Positions 34,072 to 43,021 of a stretch of DNA of 64,000 nucleotides are shown here, piece by piece. This stretch comes from Planotetraspora silvatica (GTDB lineage Bacteria > Actinomycetota > Actinomycetes > Streptosporangiales > Streptosporangiaceae), in NCBI RefSeq assembly GCF_016863315.1, contig NZ_BOOQ01000032.1, positions 62,001 to 126,000 of the forward strand. Direction: 5' to 3'. The translations under genes were made by a program, and so were the position numbers. Numbering within the stretch: the stretch's first letter is position 1; every line of letters begins with the position of its first letter. The notes under the pieces were generated by a model. That model was not told the DNA's origin. It made no database searches and was given only the letters and a program-made list of their open reading frames with translations.

Positions 34072-35460
34072 GTGCGATGGGACGGGTTCACGGCGATGGA
34101 GCGGGATGTCCGCGCTCTGGTCGGCGACCCGCGATGGACCACGCTCCCCGCCGACGTGCGCGCCCAGGTGATGGCCCAGCGGATGCTCGAGACCCCCGAC
34201 GGCTCGCGCTGGCTGTTCGGCGCCCACGCGCGGTGGCACCGGTTCGGCCGGGCCGACGGCCGATGGCACCTGTCGGCGCCGCCGGCCCACCCCGAGGTCC
34301 GGTCGGCCGCCCGGCTCCTGCCCCCGCCCCCGGTGATCCCCCCGCTCCCGCTGCCCGCCGGCCCCGACTTCGTGTACGACCGGGGGTCGACCCAGGCCTT
34401 CGTCGGCCCGGATGTGCCCAATGGGATCACCGACGGGATCAGGGCGCTGCTGCAGGCGCATCGGGGTCTTCGCCGCGACGACTTCCCCCTGCCTTCCGGC
34501 GGCCTCCGCGAGATGTTCGCCCGAGACGTGACCAGCCCGGTCGCAGCCGTCTGGGCGACGGTCATGTGGTGTGCCTACGCGCCCGCCTTCGACGGCAACG
34601 AGGTGTTGTTGTCGATGTTCGGCGAGTTCCTGGCCCGGCCGCTTCCCGGAGACGACTGGGTGCGCTGGCTGCCGCCGACGTCGCTGGACGCGCTCGTCTC
34701 CCTGTACGCCGAGCGGATGGGCGCGGGGGCAGGGGAGGCCGGCCTCCGCCTCGTGAGGCTGATGAGGGACACGGCCGTCGTCCTGCGGGCCGACACGCGG
34801 TTCCGGCCCAGGGCCGAGGCCCTGCTCGCGATGGCCGAGCCCGTCCTGGCCCAGCCGTGGCTCGACCGCCACGCCCTCGCGGGCGGCGCCGTACGGCAGG
34901 CGTGGTTGTCACGATGCCCACCCCATCTGATCGGCGCGACGCTCACCGAGGTGTCGTCCGGAGAACACTTCAGGCACAGCCTCTACGACCTGGTCGAGGC
35001 CCTGGCGTACACCGCGCTCCGGGGGGTGGACCCGCGGGCGGCGGCCGCCTCGCTGCTCGCCGCCGATCTCGACGGCCGTTTCGCGGGATCTCCCGCCGCC
35101 GCGGACGCCGTGAATCGCCTCTATGCGTGGATGGACGAGGAGTCGCGCCATTGGCTGTACGGCGCGCTCGCGGATCCGTCCCATCCTCTGCGCGGATACT
35201 GGCCCGTCGACGACGCGCTCCCCCCGGCGCTCGTGCCACCCGACCGACGGGCCGCCGCCGCCCTTCTCGGAGCCGCGTACGCCACGGGGCTCGCCTGGTG
35301 CGGGCTCACCGGGACGGCGCCCCCGGCGAGCGGCTTCGCGGCCTCCTCGGCCGTCGTGCCGTTCCTGATCCACCAGCGTGACGACCCGTTCCCCGCCGCC
35401 GGACCCGGCGACTTCTCTGATCTGCCACCTGATCACGGCCGGCTGCGTGCCTGGCAGTGA
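34072..35460 (+). CDS. Conserved hypothetical protein, 462 aa
   Basis: A soluble, Ala/Leu/Arg-rich protein of unknown function. The N-terminal ~90 residues (LETPDGSRWLFGAHARWHRF, then RADGRWHLSAPP) look like a small beta domain that reads prepared peptides. A Pro-rich linker (LPPPPVIPPLPLP) leads to a helical domain of ~350 residues with GVDPRAAAASLLAADLDGRF. Actinobacterial homologues are annotated only as hypothetical, as far as I recognise. The start is the GTG at 34072, 6 nt after TAGCAT, which may be a leaderless promoter -10; an ATG 24 bases later is the alternative. Confidence 0.75.
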   Translation: MRWDGFTAMERDVRALVGDPRWTTLPADVRAQVMAQRMLETPDGSRWLFGAHARWHRFGRADGRWHLSAPPAHPEVRSAARLLPPPPVIPPLPLPAGPDFVYDRGSTQAFVGPDVPNGITDGIRALLQAHRGLRRDDFPLPSGGLREMFARDVTSPVAAVWATVMWCAYAPAFDGNEVLLSMFGEFLARPLPGDDWVRWLPPTSLDALVSLYAERMGAGAGEAGLRLVRLMRDTAVVLRADTRFRPRAEALLAMAEPVLAQPWLDRHALAGGAVRQAWLSRCPPHLIGATLTEVSSGEHFRHSLYDLVEALAYTALRGVDPRAAAASLLAADLDGRFAGSPAAADAVNRLYAWMDEESRHWLYGALADPSHPLRGYWPVDDALPPALVPPDRRAAAALLGAAYATGLAWCGLTGTAPPASGFAASSAVVPFLIHQRDDPFPAAGPGDFSDLPPDHGRLRAWQ

Positions 35461-35734
35461 AGTGATCACGGGCGCATCGGGACGATCCCACCGGTATCCG
35501 TAGTCGCGTTACGTCACATCAAACGTCAAATTCGGATATGTCCTCCTTACTACTCCTTTAGCAATCTCTTCCCAACCTCACCGGCTTTTTCACCGAATCG
35601 TGATCTCGCTATCTGGGAAATGGTCAGAGAGGGACACGACGGGGTCGCGGAATGGTCCCGATGGGCCATGTCGCGGAAAGGAGCCCCGACGTAACCTCAT
35701 GGTGGGTGTGGGCTGCGGAAGGAAGGACGACGCG

Positions 35735-35896
35735 GTGGGGCACGATGACCTGGACTCCCGGGTCCACGATCGTGTCGCGTTGGACGAGATCGCGCTGTAC
35801 GCCGAGGTGCTGGAGGCCGTCAACTTCACCGATGACCGACTGACCTTGGAGGAGCTCGACAACGCGCTCGGATTGCGGACTTCGGCGAGCCGCTGA
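35735..35896 (+). CDS. Small conserved protein (53 aa)
   Basis: A short acidic protein, VALDEIALYAEVLEAVNFTD then LTLEELDNALGL. This helical pattern recurs in actinobacterial small proteins of unknown function. I choose the GTG at 35735, preceded by GGAAGGA at the right distance; an ATG at 35699 is possible. A strong terminator follows. The 274 bp before it have no other gene. Confidence 0.7.
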   Translation: MGHDDLDSRVHDRVALDEIALYAEVLEAVNFTDDRLTLEELDNALGLRTSASR

Positions 35897-35912
35897 AGGG
35901 ATTCTCAGCAGA

Positions 35913-35946
35913 ACCGGTCCGGACTCCCCTCGGGGTCCGGGCTGGT
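35913..35946 (+). terminator. Terminator after the 53-aa gene
   Basis: ACCGGTCCGGAC pairs with GTCCGGGCTGGT over a 10-nt loop, with one mismatch and one G-U pair. TTGTGT follows. It is 17 bp from the stop. Confidence 0.75.
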
Positions 35947-35987
35947 TTGTGTGGACTAGTTCGAATTACCCAAGAGGCGCATAACTC

Positions 35988-36269
35988 TCAAGACCGTACA
36001 AGTCGGGCGATAGCCGCCGAAGCTTCCTTCACCTTGGCTTCCGCCTCCGGACCGCCCGTGCTGACGGCGTCGGCGACGCAGTGCCCGATGTGGTCCTCCA
36101 GCAACCCGAGCGCGACCGCCTGGAGCGCGCGCGTGGCCGCGGAGACCTGAGTGAGGACGTCGATACAGTACGCGTCCTCCTCGACCATCCGCTGCAATCC
36201 GCGGATCTGCCCCTCGATCCGGCGAAGGCGCGCGAGGTATGCCTGCTTGTCGCCGCTGTAGCCGTGCAT
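35988..36269 (-). CDS. csoR: CsoR-type copper-sensing transcriptional repressor
   Basis: A 93-residue all-helical repressor. The Cu(I) ligand set is present: Cys35 (DAYCIDVLTQ), His60 and Cys64 (EDHIGHC). RLRRIEGQIRGLQRMVE is the DNA-contact helix of the family. Copper binding releases it from operators of copper-export genes. A matching palindrome lies 10 bp upstream, so it is autoregulated. No CopA or CopZ gene is adjacent; the next same-strand gene upstream is a glycosyltransferase. Confidence 0.95.
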   Translation of the reverse strand: MHGYSGDKQAYLARLRRIEGQIRGLQRMVEEDAYCIDVLTQVSAATRALQAVALGLLEDHIGHCVADAVSTGGPEAEAKVKEASAAIARLVRS

Positions 36270-36279
36270 GTCTCAACGG

Positions 36280-36294
36280 TACCCGCTACGGGTA
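36280..36294. promoter_or_regulatory. CsoR operator (TACCCG-CTA-CGGGTA)
   Basis: A perfect 6-bp inverted repeat with a 3-bp centre, matching the TACCC...GGGTA half-sites known for CsoR. It lies 10 bp upstream of the csoR start. Confidence 0.8.
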
Positions 36295-36316
36295 TCGAAC
36301 CCGGCTTCCCCGGAGG

Positions 36317-37393
36317 CTAGGTCCGGGAGCGCAGGCCGTACATGAGCTCCTGCCAGCGGCCGGCGATGACGTCGGAGGCGCGTCCGGACGCCGATTCGAG
36401 CGCTCCCGTCGCGAGCGCCACGCGGCGGCGCTCGTCGTCCACGAGTGCCAGGAGCGCCGCGGCGTACGATTCGATCTCCCCTTCACCCTCCGCGACGAGC
36501 ACGCTGTCCTTCCCCGGCCGGAGGAACTCCGCCGGTCCGCGCGGCGAGTCGAACGCGACGATGGGGACCCCGCAGCTCAGCGCCTCCATCACGGTCATCC
36601 CCAGGGGCTCCTGGCGGGACGGCACCGCGACGATCGACGCCTTGGCGAACTCTCCGGCCAGGTCCGACGTGGCGCCCATGAAGTAGACGTGGTTGTGGAG
36701 ACCGAGGTCGGCGGCCAGGGTGCGCAGACGCTTGTCCTCGGGGCCGCTGCCGTACAGGCGCAATCTCCAGTCCGGCCGTTTGTCCGCGACGATCGCGAAC
36801 GCGCGGATGAGCCTGTCGTACGCCTTCTGCTGCACGAGACGGCCGCCCGCGCAGACGATCCTGTTGTCCATCCGCGAGCGCGGCCACGGCCCCGCCGGGA
36901 GCGCGTCGGGTATCGCGTGGACGGAGAGTTCGTCGTCGAGCAGCCGGATCCATTCGTCCCTGCCGCTCGCGCTGCTCGCCACGACCGCGTCGAGGCGGGG
37001 ATAGAACCGCCGGATCGGCCCGGCCACCACCGGGCGGTTCCACTCCCGGGCGATGCGGACGATCTCTCGCGGCGCGTACCTGGCCGACTGCACGCTCAAC
37101 CCCGGCCGTGCCGTCACCAGGACGTCGGACCGCAGGCTGCGGAGCATCCGCCACAACGCGACCTCGGTCCGCATCTGGCCACGCGGCAGCAGATGGGGCA
37201 CACCGGGCCGCACGTCCATGAGCCAGCGCATGGCGACGCGCGGGCTGACGGGGAAGAAGGGCTTCTCCCTGGTCCGCTTGACGCTCACGACCTCGACCTC
37301 GTGGCCGCCGGCCAGCTCTGCCGCGAGGTTGAGGACGGCCCTGACGTCTCCGCGCATGCTGTACGCGGAGGGAACCAGGAAAGTGATCCTCAC
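36317..37393 (-). CDS. Glycosyltransferase family 4
   Basis: A 358-residue retaining GT4 (GT-B fold) enzyme. The first domain starts ITFLVPSAYSMRGDVRAVLN. The donor domain has the family's CAGGRLVQQKAYDRLIRAF, RLRLYGSGPEDKRL, and the EX7E-like PSRQEPLGMTVMEALSCGVP. Membrane insertion is not seen, so it acts on the cytoplasmic face. The GTG start overlaps the stop of the upstream gene (GTGA), so the two are coupled. The in-frame extension upstream of the GTG overlaps that gene and is rejected. Product is probably a surface glycan; the acceptor is unknown. Confidence 0.93.
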   Translation of the reverse strand: MRITFLVPSAYSMRGDVRAVLNLAAELAGGHEVEVVSVKRTREKPFFPVSPRVAMRWLMDVRPGVPHLLPRGQMRTEVALWRMLRSLRSDVLVTARPGLSVQSARYAPREIVRIAREWNRPVVAGPIRRFYPRLDAVVASSASGRDEWIRLLDDELSVHAIPDALPAGPWPRSRMDNRIVCAGGRLVQQKAYDRLIRAFAIVADKRPDWRLRLYGSGPEDKRLRTLAADLGLHNHVYFMGATSDLAGEFAKASIVAVPSRQEPLGMTVMEALSCGVPIVAFDSPRGPAEFLRPGKDSVLVAEGEGEIESYAAALLALVDDERRRVALATGALESASGRASDVIAGRWQELMYGLRSRT

Positions 37394-38184
37394 GCACCCA
37401 CCTCGAGCCGTAACTCGTCGTCGGAGGTGAAGCTCGGCATGATCGGCACGCCGTCCACGAGCGCCCTGGGGTAGTGGACGCGGCGCCGTTTCCCCTCGAT
37501 GTCGTCGAGCCTGGCGCCGAGTGGCAGTTGGCCGTCGACGCCGTCCACTTCGAGTGAGGGCTCCCAGACGCCCTCCGACTCGGGGATGGCGTCCAGCACG
37601 TCGCACAACGACAGAGCGGCGTGGAAGCGGACCCCCTGCACAGTGGCGGCGACCGTCACGGTCGCGGCGGGGTCGGTGTGCCGCAACGCGAGCCTGGCCT
37701 CATGGTGCCGGTCGTCGTCGTCGAGGCCGGTGTAGGCGAGCAGTCCTGTGACCTCGAACCTGCCCTCGCGGAACCACACCGCGCGGACGTCGGCGACCGG
37801 CTCCGCCTCCTCGATCTTGATGGCGAGGAAGCCGTTCCTGGTCCGGTACGCCCGGTAGGCCATCGTCCGGCGGCCCAGCGCGTACGCGTCGAGACTGTCG
37901 AGCGAGAAACCGGGGTCGACGCTCTGGATCCGGGTGCGCGTCGCGTCGGCCTGGAGGTAGGCGTCCCAGCGGCCCGTGGTGAGCGACAGCGGGGCGAGCG
38001 ACACGGCGACGCTGGCGTCGCCGGGCGAACCGCCCGGCGTCCCGAGCGCCACCTCGCGTTCCACACCGGACCCGCGATGGCGCAGCACGAGACGGGTGCC
38101 CTCGGCGAGCGGCTCGTCGATCGCCATGCGAAGAGAGAGGACGTCAGCCAGTGTTACCTCAGCGCCGGTGACGACCACGCCCAC
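37390..38184 (-). CDS. Hypothetical partner of the GT4 enzyme
   Basis: A 264-residue soluble beta-rich protein with no recognised catalytic motif. TRLVLRHRGSGVEREVALG, TTGRWDAYLQADATRTRIQS and TVTVAATVQGVRFHAALSLC give an alternating beta pattern like a carbohydrate-binding or accessory domain. Similar domains occur beside or fused to bacterial surface-polysaccharide (teichuronic/CDP-glycerol type) transferases. Stop and start overlap with the GT4 gene (GTGA), so it is probably an obligate partner. Confidence 0.7.
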   Translation of the reverse strand: MGVVVTGAEVTLADVLSLRMAIDEPLAEGTRLVLRHRGSGVEREVALGTPGGSPGDASVAVSLAPLSLTTGRWDAYLQADATRTRIQSVDPGFSLDSLDAYALGRRTMAYRAYRTRNGFLAIKIEEAEPVADVRAVWFREGRFEVTGLLAYTGLDDDDRHHEARLALRHTDPAATVTVAATVQGVRFHAALSLCDVLDAIPESEGVWEPSLEVDGVDGQLPLGARLDDIEGKRRRVHYPRALVDGVPIMPSFTSDDELRLEVGA

Positions 38185-38343
38185 CCTGCAGCCCCCTCCC
38201 CGTCGATCGAGCCAACGTTGAGGTTACCGTGATTTTCCCGTTATGTGGAGAAAGGGTTTCATGGCCTTCCCCGCGAACTAGCGTTTCTTCCTTCTTTACA
38301 CGAAGATTCCACAAATAGTTCGCAAATCCTGCAAAGTCGCGTC

Positions 38344-40458
38344 CTAGATGCCCTTCACGGATTTGATCAGCAACTGGGCCACGTCGACCACTTCGACGGA
38401 CTCCTTGGCCTGACCCGAGGTCTTCTTCTCATTGATCGCGTCGCCGAGCATGACGAGGCAGAACGGGCAGGCCGTGGAAACGGTGTCGGGATCGGTGGTC
38501 AACGCCTCTTCGACGCGCTCGGTGTTGATGCGCTTGCCGATCCGCTCCTCCATCCACATGCGGGCGCCACCGGCCCCGCAGCAGAACCCGCGGTCCTTGC
38601 AGCGGTGCATCTCCTGCGTCTGCACGCCGGGCACCTTCGCCATGATGTCGCGCGGCTGGGCGTACACCTTGTTGTGACGGCCGAGGAAGCACGGGTCGTG
38701 GTAGGTGATCTTCTCCTCGATCGGGGTGATCGGGGTGAGCCTGCCCTCTTCGACCAGATGCGACAGCAGCTGCGTGTGGTGCACGACCTCGTAGTCGCCT
38801 CCGAGCTGCGGATACTCGTTGGCCAGAGTGTTGAAGCAGTGAGGGCACGTGGCGACGATCTTCTTGACGCCGGCCTCGTTGAGCGTCTCGATGTTCTGCT
38901 GGGCGAGCATGTTGAACAGGAACTCCATGCCCAGACGGCGGGCCGGGTCGCCCGTGCACGCCTCCATCGGGCCGAGCACGCCGAACTTCACGCCCGCGAT
39001 GTGGAGCAACTCCGCCACGGCCTTGGTGGTCTTCTTCGCCCGGTCCTCAAGAGCGCCGGCGCAGCCCACCCAGAAGAGGTACTCGACGTCCTCCGGCATC
39101 TTCTCGTCGATGATCGGGACCTCGAAATCGAGTTCCTCGATCCACTCGGCCCGCTTCATCTCGGGCATGCCCCACGGGTTGCCCTTGTTCTCGAGGTTCT
39201 TCAGCATCACGCCGGCCTCGGAGGGGAACGAGGACTCGATCATCACCTGGTAGCGGCGCATGTCGAGGATGTGGTCGATGTGCTCGATGTCGACGGGGCA
39301 CTGCTCGACGCAGGCGCCGCAGTTGGTGCACGACCACAACACGTCGGGGTGGATGACGCCGTCCTCGCCCACCAGCGGCTTCTCGAGCAGGGCCAGGACG
39401 TCTTGGCCCTGGTGGGCGCGCTGCTCCTCGCTCATCAGGAGATAAGGCGCGACCTTGAAGGCGTGGTCGCGCTGGTCGAGGATCAGCATCTTGGGCGACA
39501 GGGGCTTGTCGGTGTTCCACGCCGGGCACTGCGACTGGCAGCGGCCGCACTCCGTGCACGTGTAGAAGTCGAGGAAGCCCTTCCAGGTCGTGTCTTCGAT
39601 CTTGCCGCGCCCGAACACGTCGACGTCGGGGTCGGCCTCCTCGAAGTCGAGCACCTTGCCGTTGCTGCGCATCTCCTGCGCTCCGCCGAGCCCGTCGGGG
39701 CGGCGCGAGAACAGCACGTTCATCGGGGCCGTGAAGATGTGCAGGTGCTTGGAGTTCACCACGATCACGAGGAACACCAGCATCACGCCGATGTGCAGCA
39801 GCAGCCCGACGCCCTCCAGCGCCTCGCTGGTCGGAAGGATCTTCGCGACCAGGTCCGAGGCGAAGGCGCCGGACTTGTACGGGAAGTTGCCCGTGTTGAC
39901 CGCCGCGCCGCGGAACAGGAACATCGTCCAGATCACGTTGAAGATCATGAAGAGGACCAGCCAGGCGCCGCCGAGGTGCGAGCCGGAGAACCGGGACCCG
40001 CGGCCCAGCTTCTTCGGCGACTTCGCGACGCGGATGGCGGCGAACACGATCAGGCCGATGAGCGCCGCTACCGCGATGAAGTCCTGCAGGAAGCCCAGGA
40101 TCGGCCACGTGCCGATGAGCGGGATGTGGAAATCGGGCGTACCGGTGACCGCGCCCTGGATCAGCGCGCCGTACGCCTCGAGATAGACGGTGGCGAGGAT
40201 GAAGAACGCCCACATGACGAAGAAGTGGGCGGTGCCGGAAGGCGTCCACTTCAGCAGCTTCTTCTGCCCGAAGACCTCGACCAGTTGGGCCTTGATCTCC
40301 GCGCCCACGTTCTCCCTGGCATACCGGACACGCTCAGGGGCGGGCTGGCCGCTGGTGGCGAGCCTGTAGAGGAACAGCACGCGGCGACCGGCCAAGGTGA
40401 CCGCGATGGCGGTCATGACCAGCCCGATGATCGCTACCCAGAGCACGGGCCCTCCCAT
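38344..40458 (-). CDS. etfD: Membrane Fe-S oxidoreductase, EtfD-like (Rv0338c type)
   Basis: A 704-residue protein. The N-terminal ~270 residues have about six membrane helices, with a NarI-like haem/quinone region. Then two [4Fe-4S] motifs CTECGRCQSQCP and CTNCGACVEQCP, and two CCG domains (WVGCAG, CPHCFNTLANEYP, CFLGRH, GFCCGAGG). This is the heterodisulfide-reductase-related family of Rv0338c, shown in mycobacteria to take electrons from ETF during fatty acid beta-oxidation and pass them to menaquinone. The etfAB genes are not in the window. Confidence 0.93.
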   Translation of the reverse strand: MGGPVLWVAIIGLVMTAIAVTLAGRRVLFLYRLATSGQPAPERVRYARENVGAEIKAQLVEVFGQKKLLKWTPSGTAHFFVMWAFFILATVYLEAYGALIQGAVTGTPDFHIPLIGTWPILGFLQDFIAVAALIGLIVFAAIRVAKSPKKLGRGSRFSGSHLGGAWLVLFMIFNVIWTMFLFRGAAVNTGNFPYKSGAFASDLVAKILPTSEALEGVGLLLHIGVMLVFLVIVVNSKHLHIFTAPMNVLFSRRPDGLGGAQEMRSNGKVLDFEEADPDVDVFGRGKIEDTTWKGFLDFYTCTECGRCQSQCPAWNTDKPLSPKMLILDQRDHAFKVAPYLLMSEEQRAHQGQDVLALLEKPLVGEDGVIHPDVLWSCTNCGACVEQCPVDIEHIDHILDMRRYQVMIESSFPSEAGVMLKNLENKGNPWGMPEMKRAEWIEELDFEVPIIDEKMPEDVEYLFWVGCAGALEDRAKKTTKAVAELLHIAGVKFGVLGPMEACTGDPARRLGMEFLFNMLAQQNIETLNEAGVKKIVATCPHCFNTLANEYPQLGGDYEVVHHTQLLSHLVEEGRLTPITPIEEKITYHDPCFLGRHNKVYAQPRDIMAKVPGVQTQEMHRCKDRGFCCGAGGARMWMEERIGKRINTERVEEALTTDPDTVSTACPFCLVMLGDAINEKKTSGQAKESVEVVDVAQLLIKSVKGI

Positions 40459-40626
40459 ATCCAGCGTTGGCTGCCAACCGTATGATCGCCGCCCGTCCGC
40501 GGTGACCAGGCATGTCCTCCCGGGTCACCCTGAATGGTACCCGTCGGTAACTTATGCCCTTCCACCGCGTGACGACCAGTACGCTCCGATACTAGAACAA
40601 GGCTCTGGACCGGATCGCGCGAGCCC

Positions 40627-41259
40627 TCAGCCCTCGAGGTAACGCTGGATCGTGGGCGCGAGGATCTCGACCAGTTCGTCGAGGTCCGCGGACGCGATCG
40701 GCTCCAGCTTGAGGATGTACCTCATCATGATCACGCCGAACATCTGGGCGAAGGCGACCTCCAGCCGGATCGGCGGGATGCCCAGCACCTCCGCCACCCG
40801 CCCGAGCACCGCCTGGGTGAGGAACTCACGGATCATGGCGACGGCCTGATCGTTCGCCATCGCCGTACGCAGCAGCGCCACGACGGGCTCACGCGCCTGA
40901 GGGTCGGACGTCAGCGTGAGGACGAAGCGCACGAGCCGCTCGCCGATGTCCTCACGCGGCCCGGCCAAGATCGTGGGAAGCGCCACCGCGGGGTCCATCG
41001 GCAACTGCATGGCCTCGACGAAGATGCCGTCCTTCGTGTCGAAGTAGTGGTGCACCAGCGCGGGGTCGACGCTCGCCTCACGGGCGATGCCGCGGATCGT
41101 CGCCTTGTCGAAGCCCTTCTCCGCGAAGACCCTGCGCGCCGCGGTGAGGATCTCCCCGCGGGTGTCCGCGGCTCCGGGACGGCGTCCGGGCCGGCGCCTC
41201 TTCTCCGGCACGTGCTCCTCCGGCGCGCCCGCGCGCCCGCCGGCCGGGCCTCTCGTCAC
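40627..41259 (-). CDS. TetR family transcriptional regulator
   Basis: A 210-residue regulator. The HTH (residues ~30-75) reads ILTAARRVFAEKGFDKATIR, GIAREASVDPALVHHYFDTK. The C-terminal ligand domain is AMANDQAVAMIREFLTQAVL...TIQRYLEG, as in TetR_C_18-like members. It is the last gene of a three-gene operon: the GTG start overlaps the stop of the methyltransferase gene (GTGA). Its upstream extension in frame is rejected because of this overlap. Confidence 0.92.
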   Translation of the reverse strand: MTRGPAGGRAGAPEEHVPEKRRRPGRRPGAADTRGEILTAARRVFAEKGFDKATIRGIAREASVDPALVHHYFDTKDGIFVEAMQLPMDPAVALPTILAGPREDIGERLVRFVLTLTSDPQAREPVVALLRTAMANDQAVAMIREFLTQAVLGRVAEVLGIPPIRLEVAFAQMFGVIMMRYILKLEPIASADLDELVEILAPTIQRYLEG

Positions 41260-42044
41260 GACCGACCGCCTGTGTCGCCCCTGCGGCCCACCGCCAGGTA
41301 GACCCGCATCGGGACGGTCATCCTTCCGTCGCCGAAGACCTTGAACAGCTCGGCGCGCTCCCGCGCCATGAGCTCCTCCATCGCCTCCGTGTCGAGGATG
41401 GCGACATAGGAGTGCGAGCGCAGGTCGGTCAGGAAGTCGTCGAGGAGCACCCCACGCGTCCAATGGACCCACGTCTCCTCGATGCGCAGCCCCGCATCGG
41501 CCATCGCCTCCGCGATGGGCGGCATGCTCCACCCGGGCAGCGCCGGGCCGGTGTACCCCTCACACGATTCCGCCAGCCGCACCTGGCAGGCCGCGAGCCA
41601 GTCGGCCTTGCCCGCGTCGACGGAGTTCCACCAGCCGGCCACCGCTCCCCGGGGTGTGACCACCCGTACGGCTTCCGCGATCGACAGGACCGGGTCCAGC
41701 CAGTGCCAGGCCTGGGCGTAGGTGACCAGGTCGCTCACGCCGTCGCGGAAAGGCAGCGAGTTCCCGTCGGCCAGCAGCGATCCGCAATCCGTCCGCGCTC
41801 GTAGACGCGACAGCATGCGGCCCCCGCGGTCCAGCGCGACGACCTGGGCGCCTCGATCCATCAGGCCGCGGGTGGAGATGCCGGTTCCCGCGCCGACGTC
41901 CACGATCCGGGCGCCCTCGAGCCGGACGCCGGACAACTCCTCCAGCGCGACATAGAGCGCTTCCGGATACTCGGGCCGCGCCGCGTCGTAGGCCTCCGCC
42001 ACCCGGTCGAAGACCTGATGGCTGTCTTCTCGCGCCCTGGTCAT
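41256..42044 (-). CDS. SAM-dependent class I methyltransferase
   Basis: A 262-residue Rossmann methyltransferase. Motif [15 protein letters not shown] (about 48-61), motif II region [14 protein letters not shown], and the post-motif [10 protein letters not shown] seen in UbiE/COQ5-like and Methyltransf_11 members. The substrate is unknown. Start and stop overlap neighbours on both sides by four bases (ATGA with the epimerase-like gene, GTGA with tetR), so all three are one operon. Confidence 0.9.
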   Translation of the reverse strand: MTRAREDSHQVFDRVAEAYDAARPEYPEALYVALEELSGVRLEGARIVDVGAGTGISTRGLMDRGAQVVALDRGGRMLSRLRARTDCGSLLADGNSLPFRDGVSDLVTYAQAWHWLDPVLSIAEAVRVVTPRGAVAGWWNSVDAGKADWLAACQVRLAESCEGYTGPALPGWSMPPIAEAMADAGLRIEETWVHWTRGVLLDDFLTDLRSHSYVAILDTEAMEELMARERAELFKVFGDGRMTVPMRVYLAVGRRGDTGGRS

Positions 42045-42856
42045 GTGGCCGTCGTGGACGCGGCGAAGTTCAGCCTGGCGAAGGCGAGCGCCTCGGTCAG
42101 GTCGTCGATCCGCTCGGTGCGGCTGATGGCCTTGCGGGTGTTGATCTCCAGCACGATCAGCCCGCCGTATCCGTTTCCGGCGAGGCGTTCGAGGAGCTGA
42201 GCGCAGGGCTGCACGCCCCGGCCGGGCACCAGGTGCTCGTCCTTGTTCGTGGTGCCGACGCCGTCGGCGAGATGCAGGTGGGCGAGCCTGTCCCCGAGCT
42301 TGCCCGCCATCTCCATCGCGTCGGAGCCGGACACGGCGGTGTGGGACAGATCGAGCGTCACATGAGGAAAGTCGTAGTCGACCGGGTTCCAGTCCGGCGC
42401 GTACGGCACGACCTCGTTGCCCCGCGCCCGGAGGGGGAACATGTTCTCCACCGCGAAGACGACATCGGTCTCCTCGCGCATCCGGGCGAGGCCGACCTCG
42501 AAGTCCCTGGCGTAGTCGCGCTGCCACCGGAACGGGGGATGGACCACCACGGTCTGGGCGCCGAGCCGTTCGGCCGCGTCCCGCGCCCGCTGCAGTTTGA
42601 CCCATGGGTCGCGGCCCCACACCCGCTGGGTGACCAGCAGACAGGGGGCGTGCACGGCGAGAACGGGCATCGAGTAGTGGTCGCTCAGTCGCTGGAGCAC
42701 CTCGACGTCCTGGCTGACCGGGTCCTGCCCCACCATGATCTCGACGCCGTCGTACCCGAGGCGCGCCGCAAGCTCGAAGGCGTCCGGCGTACGCTCCGGG
42801 TACACCGAGGCCGTCGACAGCGCCACCTTCGCGCTGGGCACGCGGATCACACTCAT
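42041..42856 (-). CDS. Sugar phosphate isomerase/epimerase-like TIM barrel
   Basis: A 271-residue AP-endonuclease-2 fold protein. [60 protein letters not shown] and LAHLHLADG give the metal-binding His/Glu/Asp residues along the barrel. Members isomerise sugars or cyclitols or act as endonuclease IV; the substrate is unknown. It is the first gene of the operon with the methyltransferase and tetR. Confidence 0.9.
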   Translation of the reverse strand: MSVIRVPSAKVALSTASVYPERTPDAFELAARLGYDGVEIMVGQDPVSQDVEVLQRLSDHYSMPVLAVHAPCLLVTQRVWGRDPWVKLQRARDAAERLGAQTVVVHPPFRWQRDYARDFEVGLARMREETDVVFAVENMFPLRARGNEVVPYAPDWNPVDYDFPHVTLDLSHTAVSGSDAMEMAGKLGDRLAHLHLADGVGTTNKDEHLVPGRGVQPCAQLLERLAGNGYGGLIVLEINTRKAISRTERIDDLTEALAFARLNFAASTTAT

Positions 42857-43001
42857 CTACGCCCGCCTCCCCTGGCGGCTCGACGGGCACGTCGCTGTGG
42901 CGGCTCCGTCGTGGTCTGTTCGCCGCCTGCGCCCGTTCACGGATCCAGCCTAAGCCGGACCAGCACCGTGTGCCGCTTCGCCACAATGATGGCATGCAAG
43001 A

Positions 43002-43017
43002 TCACGAACTATCGTGA
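43002..43017. promoter_or_regulatory. Palindromic operator-like site before a methyltransferase gene
   Basis: TCACGA and TCGTGA are a perfect inverted repeat around ACTA. It ends 4 bp before the ATG. A further ATCGTGAAC half-site lies inside the first codons (around 43030). Position and symmetry suggest a repressor site. Confidence 0.5.
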
Positions 43018-43021
43018 ACCC

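Noticed and set aside
38245-40485. A 746-aa plus-strand frame
   Set aside because: Antisense to the EtfD-like gene; low-complexity His/Leu/Val composition and no domain.
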